A stretch of 9,716 bases of DNA from positions 1 to 9,716 of the forward strand of contig CAUFWM010000052.1 in NCBI GenBank assembly GCA_959596505.1, written 5' to 3'. The notes beneath the pieces were generated by a model. It made no database searches, was not told the origin of the DNA, and worked only from the letters and a program-made list of their open reading frames with translations. The stretch comes from an uncultured Collinsella sp. (GTDB lineage Bacteria; Actinomycetota; Coriobacteriia; Coriobacteriales; Coriobacteriaceae). Positions 5,948 to 9,716 of the stretch are shown in pieces. The position numbers and the translations under genes are program-made. Position 1 is the first letter of the stretch; the number at the start of each line of letters is the position of its first letter.

Positions 5948-8047
5948 TTAGGCGTTCTTGCTCATGACCTCGTCCACAATGGACTTGGGCGCGGGCTCAT
6001 AAGAGTCGAACTGCATCGTGTAGGATGCACGGCCCTGGGTCTGGGAGCGAAGGTCGGTAGCGTAACCGAACATCTCGCCCAGCGGCACCTTGGCACGGAT
6101 GAGCTTGCTGTTCTTGCGATCCTCCATGCCCTCGATCTTGCCGCGGCGACCGGAGAGGTTGCCCATAACGTCGCCCATGTACTGCTCGGGGGTCTCGACC
6201 TCGACAGCCATGATCGGCTCGAGCAGCTGCGGATCGGACTTCTTGAGGGCGTCCTTGATAGCCATGGAACCGGCGATCTTGAAGGCGGCCTCGGAGGAGT
6301 CGACCTCGTGGTAAGAACCGTCGAACAGGGTGACCTTGACGTCGAGGACCGGGAAGCCGGCGATAACACCGGTGTTCAGGGCCTCCTGGATGCCCTTGTC
6401 GATGGACGGGATGTACTCCTTGGGCACGACGCCGCCGACGATAGCGTTGACGAACTCGTAGCCGAAGCCCTCCTCCATCTTCTCGAGCTTGATGACGGCG
6501 TGGCCGTACTGACCGCGACCGCCGGACTGACGGACGAACTTGCCCTCAGCCTTCTCGACGTCGTGACCAGCGGTCTCGCGGTAGGCAACCTGGGGCTTAC
6601 CGACGTTAGCGTCAACCTTGAACTCGCGGAGCAGACGGTCGACGATGATCTCGAGGTGCAGCTCGCCCATGCCGGCGATGATGGTCTGGCCGGTCTCGTG
6701 GTTGGTGGACACCTGGAAGGTCGGGTCCTCCTCGGCGAGCTTGGTCAGAGCCAGGGACATCTTGTCCTGCTCGGCCTTGGTCTTGGGCTCGATGGCAACG
6801 TCGATAACGGGCTTAGCGAACTCGATCTTCTCGAGAACAATCTCCTTGCCCTCTTCGCACAGGGTGTCACCGGTGGTGGAGTTCTTGAAGCCGACGCAAG
6901 CGACGATGTCGCCGGCGGCAGCGTCGTCACGGTCAATACGCTCGGCGGCGTTCATCTCGAGGATGCGGCCGAGGCGCTCGCGCTGACCGTTGGAAGCGTT
7001 GACCACGTAGGAGCCGGACTCGGCGCGGCCGGAGTAAACACGGACGTAGGTGAGCTTACCGACGAACGGGTCGGTCATGATCTTGAAGACCAGGCCGGAG
7101 AAGGGCTCGTCGAAGGAAGGATGACGCTGGATCTCCTCGCCGGTGTCCGGATCGGTACCAGTGACGGCCTCGACGTCAAGCGGGCTGGGCAGGTAGTCGA
7201 CGACAGCGTCAAGCAGCTCCTGGACGCCCTTGTTCTTGTAGGCGGAGCCCACGAAGACGAGGTTGAGCTCGTTGGCCAGAACGCCCTTGCGCAGAGCAGC
7301 CTTGAGCTCCTCGACGGTGAAGTCCTCCTCCATGAGGATCTTCTCCATGAGCTCGTCGTCAAAACTGGCAGCAGCGTCGAGGAGCTCCTCGCGCTTGGTG
7401 GCAGCGATGTCGGCAAACTCAGCCGGGATCTCGTCCATCGGCTCGGGGTAGGTCATGCCCTTGTCGTCGGCCTTGAAGTCCCATGCGGTCATGGTGACCA
7501 GGTCGATAACGCCCCAGAAGTTGTCCTCGGCGCCCATCGGGACCTGAGCGGCCACGGCGTTGGCGTCGAGACGATCCTTCATGGTCTCGATAGCGTTGAA
7601 GAAGTCAGCGCCCACGCGGTCATACTTGTTGATGAAGGCGATGCGGGGGACGTTGAAGGTAGAAGCCTGACGCCAAACGGTCTCAGACTGGGGCTGAACG
7701 CCGGCAACGGCGTCGAAGACGGCGACAGCGCCATCGAGGACGCGCAGGCAGCGCTCGACCTCGGCGGTGAAGTCAACGTGGCCCGGGGTGTCGATGATCT
7801 GGATGCGGTAGTCGGTACCGTCCTTCTTCCAGAAGCACGTGGTAGCAGCGGAGGTAATGGTTACGCCGCGCTCCTGCTCCTGAACCATCCAGTCCATGGT
7901 GGCAGCGCCCTCATGGACCTCACCGATCTTGTGGGTCTTACCGGTGTAGTAAAGAATACGCTCGGTCGTGGTGGTCTTACCAGCATCGATGTGGGCCATG
8001 ATGCCGATGTTACGGGTATCGGAAAGCTTGTACTTAGGCTTAGCCAT
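5948..8047 (-). CDS. fusA: Translation elongation factor G
   Basis: GTPase that moves tRNAs and mRNA through the ribosome after peptide bond formation, and works with RRF in ribosome recycling. The 699-aa length is normal for EF-G with all five domains. G-domain motifs are AHIDAGKT at 18-25, RGVTITSA at 60-67, DTPGHVDF at 86-93 with H90 as the catalytic histidine, and NKYD at 140-143 (NKMD in most EF-G proteins; the NKxD consensus is kept). Domain IV sequence YRETAGHDVEKAEGKFVRQ-GGRGQYGH and the C-terminal domain V are present. The start has an AAGGA ribosome binding site. It is third in the operon, 19 bp after rpsG. A very long open frame lies on the opposite strand, which is a codon-bias shadow. 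Confidence 0.98.
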   Translation of the reverse strand: MAKPKYKLSDTRNIGIMAHIDAGKTTTTERILYYTGKTHKIGEVHEGAATMDWMVQEQERGVTITSAATTCFWKKDGTDYRIQIIDTPGHVDFTAEVERCLRVLDGAVAVFDAVAGVQPQSETVWRQASTFNVPRIAFINKYDRVGADFFNAIETMKDRLDANAVAAQVPMGAEDNFWGVIDLVTMTAWDFKADDKGMTYPEPMDEIPAEFADIAATKREELLDAAASFDDELMEKILMEEDFTVEELKAALRKGVLANELNLVFVGSAYKNKGVQELLDAVVDYLPSPLDVEAVTGTDPDTGEEIQRHPSFDEPFSGLVFKIMTDPFVGKLTYVRVYSGRAESGSYVVNASNGQRERLGRILEMNAAERIDRDDAAAGDIVACVGFKNSTTGDTLCEEGKEIVLEKIEFAKPVIDVAIEPKTKAEQDKMSLALTKLAEEDPTFQVSTNHETGQTIIAGMGELHLEIIVDRLLREFKVDANVGKPQVAYRETAGHDVEKAEGKFVRQSGGRGQYGHAVIKLEKMEEGFGYEFVNAIVGGVVPKEYIPSIDKGIQEALNTGVIAGFPVLDVKVTLFDGSYHEVDSSEAAFKIAGSMAIKDALKKSDPQLLEPIMAVEVETPEQYMGDVMGNLSGRRGKIEGMEDRKNSKLIRAKVPLGEMFGYATDLRSQTQGRASYTMQFDSYEPAPKSIVDEVMSKNA

Positions 8048-8066
8048 GTTAGTTCCTTACCTTAAC

Positions 8067-8540
8067 TTACCAACGATAGTGAGAGAACGCGCGGTTGGCC
8101 TCGGCCATCTTGAAGACGTCCTCACGCTTCTTGACGGAAGCGCCCAGGCCGTTGGAGGCGTCGAGGATCTCGTTGGCGAGACGCTCGGCCATGGTCTTCT
8201 CCTTGCGAGCGCGGGAGAAGTTGACGATCCAGCGGATACCCAGAGCGGTGGAACGACGGGAGTTGACCTCCATCGGGACCTGATAGGTAGCGCCACCGAC
8301 ACGCTTGGGCTTAACCTCGAGCGTGGGCTTGACGTTGTCCATAGCTTTCTTGAAGGTAGCGAGAGCGTCGCCACCCTCGGACTTCTCGGCAACGATCTCG
8401 AAAGCGGTGTAAACGATGCGCTCAGCGGTGGCCTTCTTGCCGTCAAGAAGGACCTTGTTGATGAGCTGAGTCACCAGGCGGTTGTTGTAAACGGCGTCAG
8501 GCTGAACCTCACGACGATTAGCTGCTGCACGACGCGGCAT
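8067..8540 (-). CDS. rpsG: 30S ribosomal protein S7
   Basis: Primary 16S rRNA-binding protein that nucleates assembly of the 30S head and contacts tRNA near the E site. The 157-aa product starts MPRRAAANRREVQPD and contains the S7 signature around LVTQLINKVLLDGKK, followed by VGGATYQVPMEV and the basic RWIVNFSRARKEKTMAERLA-type helix. It ends in FSHYRW, the short bacterial C-terminus. The start has an AAGGAGA ribosome binding site 6 nt upstream. It is second in the operon. In E. coli S7 represses its own operon by binding the rpsL-rpsG gap; a matching hairpin is present in that gap here. Confidence 0.98.
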   Translation of the reverse strand: MPRRAAANRREVQPDAVYNNRLVTQLINKVLLDGKKATAERIVYTAFEIVAEKSEGGDALATFKKAMDNVKPTLEVKPKRVGGATYQVPMEVNSRRSTALGIRWIVNFSRARKEKTMAERLANEILDASNGLGASVKKREDVFKMAEANRAFSHYRW

Positions 8541-8562
8541 GTGAAATCTCCTTAAGTGTCTA

Positions 8563-8588
8563 CCGTGCGGCGCTTAGGCGGCACACGG
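8563..8588 (-). promoter_or_regulatory. Intercistronic hairpin between rpsL and rpsG
   Basis: The mRNA can fold CCGTGTGCCGC (8578-8588) with GCGCCGCACGG (8563-8573), giving 10 pairs including one G-U, one mismatch and a 4-nt loop. It lies inside the 73-nt gap between rpsL and rpsG, upstream of the rpsG ribosome binding site. By analogy with E. coli it could be the site where S7 represses translation; this is inference from position only. Confidence 0.45.
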
Positions 8589-8613
8589 CGAAAGTATCAA
8601 AACGTTATCTGGC

Positions 8614-8991
8614 TTATTTAGCCTTGGGGCGCTTAGCACCGTACTTGGAACGGGCCTGCATACGGTTCTGGACCGGAGCAGCGTCGTAGGCGCCACGGAT
8701 GACGTGATAACGGACACCAGGGAGGTCACGGACACGACCGCCGCGGACGAGCACGATGGAGTGCTCCTGCAGGTTGTGGCCCTCACCCGGGATGTAAGCA
8801 GTAACTTCGATGCCGTTGACAAGGCGAACACGGGCAACCTTACGAAGAGCCGAGTTCGGCTTCTTGGGGCTCGTGGTGAAGACGCGGGTGCACACGCCGC
8901 GCTTCTGGGAGTTGTGCTGCAGAGCAGCGTTCTTGGACTTCTTGGGCACGGAACGACGGCCCTGGCGAACCAGCTGGTTAATAGTAGGCAA
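8614..8991 (-). CDS. rpsL: 30S ribosomal protein S12, TTG start, Arg88
   Basis: Decoding-centre protein of the 30S subunit that affects accuracy and streptomycin response. The 125-aa protein contains TTSPKKPNSALRK, GEGHNLQEHS and GGRVRDLPGVRYH and ends RSKYGAKRPKAK; it aligns without gaps to E. coli S12 over the first 90 residues. K43 is present, but residue 88, lysine in E. coli and M. tuberculosis, is arginine (codon CGT, 8728-8730). The start is TTG at 8989-8991, set by an AAGGAG ribosome binding site 6 nt upstream and by the conserved MPTINQLVRQG start. It is the first gene of the str operon, about 87 nt after the predicted transcription start. Confidence 0.98.
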   Translation of the reverse strand: MPTINQLVRQGRRSVPKKSKNAALQHNSQKRGVCTRVFTTSPKKPNSALRKVARVRLVNGIEVTAYIPGEGHNLQEHSIVLVRGGRVRDLPGVRYHVIRGAYDAAPVQNRMQARSKYGAKRPKAK

Positions 8992-8997
8992 AGCGTA

Positions 8998-9003
8998 CTC
9001 CTT
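8998..9003 (-). promoter_or_regulatory. Ribosome binding site that fixes the rpsL TTG start
   Basis: The minus strand reads AAGGAG, 6 nt before the TTG at 8989-8991. This spacing and the S12 N-terminus leave little doubt about the start. Confidence 0.85.
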
Positions 9004-9065
9004 CTCGAATGATTCCAGCTTTCTGTAAAGTGCAACGGCTTGAATCGAGGGGTCAGCATCCCCCT
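9004..9065 (-). promoter_or_regulatory. Structured leader of the str operon mRNA
   Basis: AGGGG (9048-9052) and CCCCT (9061-9065) can form a short hairpin in the leader. CTCGATTC (9042-9049 on the mRNA) can instead pair with GAATC (9011-9015) and with CGAG (9004-9007), which ends right at the ribosome binding site. The two foldings share bases 9048-9049, so they exclude each other in part. Whether this has a regulatory role is unknown. Confidence 0.3.
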
Positions 9066-9084
9066 ACGAAACACGCAGTTCGAT

Positions 9085-9113
9085 AGGATACGTGCCGTTA
9101 GCTGTGCCGTCAA
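9085..9113 (-). promoter_or_regulatory. Sigma70-type promoter of the str operon
   Basis: On the minus strand TTGACG (9108-9113) and TATCCT (9085-9090) are 17 nt apart, the ideal spacing. The -35 element matches the consensus at five of six positions and the -10 at four. Transcription would start near 9078 and give a leader of about 87 nt before rpsL. This is the only strong promoter I see for rpsL-rpsG-fusA-rpsJ. Confidence 0.8.
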
Positions 9114-9197
9114 CAGACCACGCCGCCGGGCGTATCCCAAAATGAGCACATTTCCGCAAAGCCTACACAAAAGGAATCTCCTCCTGTGCGCGGGGGG

Positions 9198-9338
9198 CGG
9201 ATTCCCGGGCCGGGCGGCACAGGGGTTAAGTTTGCTGCTCTACAGTCCTGGCTCGCACGGAGGCCACATTAAGTGGCCTCCGGCTCATGCGGAACTCGCG
9301 ACAAACTTAACCCCTGTGCCGCCCGGCCCGGGAATCCG
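9198..9338. repeat. Perfect 37-bp inverted repeat with 67-nt centre
   Basis: The left arm 9198-9234 begins CGGATTCCCGGGCCGGGC and ends GGGGTTAAGTTTG. The right arm 9302-9338 is its exact reverse complement. The centre contains a second perfect hairpin. The arms are very GC-rich except for the inner TTAAGTTTG end. No target-site duplication is obvious at the edges and no ORF is enclosed, so it is either a small non-autonomous palindromic element or a folded RNA or DNA structure. Confidence 0.9.
9258..9282. repeat. Nested 10-bp hairpin inside the 37-bp inverted repeat
   Basis: CGGAGGCCAC (9258-9267) and GTGGCCTCCG (9273-9282) pair perfectly around the loop ATTAA. It resembles a terminator stem but lacks a U-tract on either strand. 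It sits near the middle of the larger inverted repeat, giving a cruciform-like layout. Confidence 0.8.
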
Positions 9339-9363
9339 ACGTGCTCGTTGGGGCAACGTTCCC

Positions 9364-9407
9364 TGCCAAAAAGGGACAGGTTTATTTTGGTCGGTTTTAT
9401 CTGGGGA
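9364..9407. repeat. REP-like unit with GGGACAGG core
   Basis: The stretch around CCAAAAAGGGACAGG (9366-9380) and TTTATTTTGGTCGGTTTTAT (9381-9400) has a CCAAAA/TTTTGG pairing (9366-9371 with 9385-9390). GGGACAGG cores with such flanks are known in many bacteria near REP-associated tyrosine transposases (IS200/IS605-like). No transposase is in the window, so this would be a stand-alone copy. The call rests on pattern only. Confidence 0.35.
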
Positions 9408-9459
9408 AATGCTGCGCTCCAGCGGTGATCTGCTCTCATCTCTCGCATGGAAATCGGCG

Positions 9460-9598
9460 GCGTTTTCGGAAGTATGCGGCAAATTATGAACTTGCCGAGC
9501 ACACAGGGGTTTTGCGATAACAAATCCGCAGGTAGAGCGCTTGAGCATATGCGGTGTGGTCGACCTATCAAGATTTTGCCGCATACTTCCGAAATCGC
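9460..9598. repeat. Second inverted repeat with 24-bp arms
   Basis: The 20-bp word TTTCGGAAGTATGCGGCAAA (9464-9483) recurs inverted at 9575-9594 with no mismatch. Adding the outer bases gives arms of 24 bp with one mismatch (9460-9483 and 9575-9598). Further inward, AAAT and CTTG on the left, separated by 6 extra bases, match CAAGATTT on the right, suggesting an insertion or deletion in one arm. The 91-nt centre holds no gene I recognise. Confidence 0.85.
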
Positions 9599-9601
9599 AC
9601 C

Positions 9602-9715
9602 TCAAAATGATCCGTTTTCCTCCGTCCCCAAGGGATCGACGGAACGCAACAGGTTGAGCAAACGCAAGCGAGCGGCCCCCAGAGCGTACAAGGTGGCATG
9701 AAAAAGGCAGGGCAT
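9602..9715 (-). other. Possible partial ORF at the right edge, function unknown
   Basis: The minus strand is open for 37 codons from an ATG at 9713-9715 to TGA at 9602-9604, and may continue beyond the window. The product begins MPCLFHATLYALGAAR and is rich in Leu and Arg. It could be the 3' end of a gene outside the window, or a frame riding on repeat DNA, since it ends next to the second inverted repeat. I do not recognise the family and cannot see a ribosome binding site because the edge is too close. Confidence 0.2.
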
Positions 9716-9716
9716 T

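Larger units (their letters stand above)
9114..9716. other. Gene-free, repeat-rich region upstream of the str promoter
   Basis: No open frame here has a recognisable product or a convincing ribosome binding site. The frames that exist are created by the inverted repeats, which read the same words on both strands. The region holds two long inverted repeats, one short strong hairpin, a REP-like unit and several small stems. Its composition shifts from very GC-rich (9183-9338) to mixed. No terminator with a clear U-tract is visible for whatever gene lies beyond 9716. Confidence 0.7.

Noticed and set aside
5678..8065. A 795-codon open frame on the plus strand opposite fusA and rpsJ
   Set aside because: It is rich in Leu, Val, Gly and Asp in a repetitive pattern typical of the antisense of a GC-rich, codon-biased gene, and EF-G on the other strand is unambiguous.
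9218..9511. Direct repeat CACAGGGGTT at 9218-9227 and 9502-9511
   Set aside because: Only 10 bp is shared and the flanks differ, so chance or shared composition is enough to explain it.
9198..9598. CRISPR array
   Set aside because: The repeats are two unrelated inverted pairs, not regularly spaced direct repeats, and there are no cas genes.
9269..9605. Two minus-strand open frames (about 100 and 106 codons) in the repeat region
   Set aside because: They run through the inverted repeats and share repeat-encoded words in different frames; no ribosome binding site or known domain.
9447..9701. Plus-strand open frame of 84 codons in the repeat region
   Set aside because: Its sequence follows the second inverted repeat and shows no domain or convincing start signal.

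Overview
The window looks like chromosome from a GC-rich, gut-type actinobacterium. The most likely source is the Coriobacteriia, and Collinsella or a close relative is my best guess. That is inference from gene content, an actinobacterial-style S10 N-terminus and base composition; no 16S gene is present. It holds two housekeeping blocks and one repeat-rich intergenic block. There is no CRISPR array, transposase, phage gene or tRNA that I can support, and I see no convincing new protein system. The interest lies in regulatory and repeat DNA and in how the operons are arranged.

Positions 1-4509 (minus strand) are a type II fatty acid synthesis operon, transcribed fabH-acpP-fabK-fabD-fabG-fabF, with fabF cut by the left edge. 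FabH condenses acetyl-CoA with malonyl-ACP. FabD makes malonyl-ACP and AcpP carries the chain. FabF elongates it, FabG reduces the 3-keto group and FabK, an FMN enzyme, reduces the enoyl group. No dehydratase (fabZ) or acetyl-CoA carboxylase gene is seen; they may lie beyond position 1. The genes are tightly packed, with short gaps or overlaps.

Positions 4510-4685 are a divergent promoter region between fabH and birA. It contains two near-identical 19-bp copies of a partly palindromic site, a good candidate operator pair for the fab operon. birA (4686-5462, plus strand) encodes a biotin-protein ligase without a DNA-binding domain. Biotin ligase activates acetyl-CoA carboxylase, which supplies malonyl-CoA, so the pairing with fab genes makes metabolic sense. 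A strong hairpin at 5523-5559 separates birA from the convergent ribosomal operon.

Positions 5579-9113 (minus strand) are a str-type operon, rpsL-rpsG-fusA-rpsJ, with a clear sigma70-type promoter at 9085-9113. tuf is absent and rpsJ is the last gene, so S10 is cut off from the usual S10 operon. rpsL and rpsJ both start with TTG. Hairpins lie in the leader, between rpsL and rpsG, and just upstream of the rpsJ ribosome binding site. S12 carries arginine at position 88, where most bacteria have lysine.

Positions 9114-9716 contain no convincing gene. They hold a perfect 37-bp inverted repeat with a nested hairpin, a REP-like unit, a second inverted repeat of 24-bp arms, and a short possible ORF running off the right edge. 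This looks like a cluster of dispersed intergenic repeats upstream of the str promoter.
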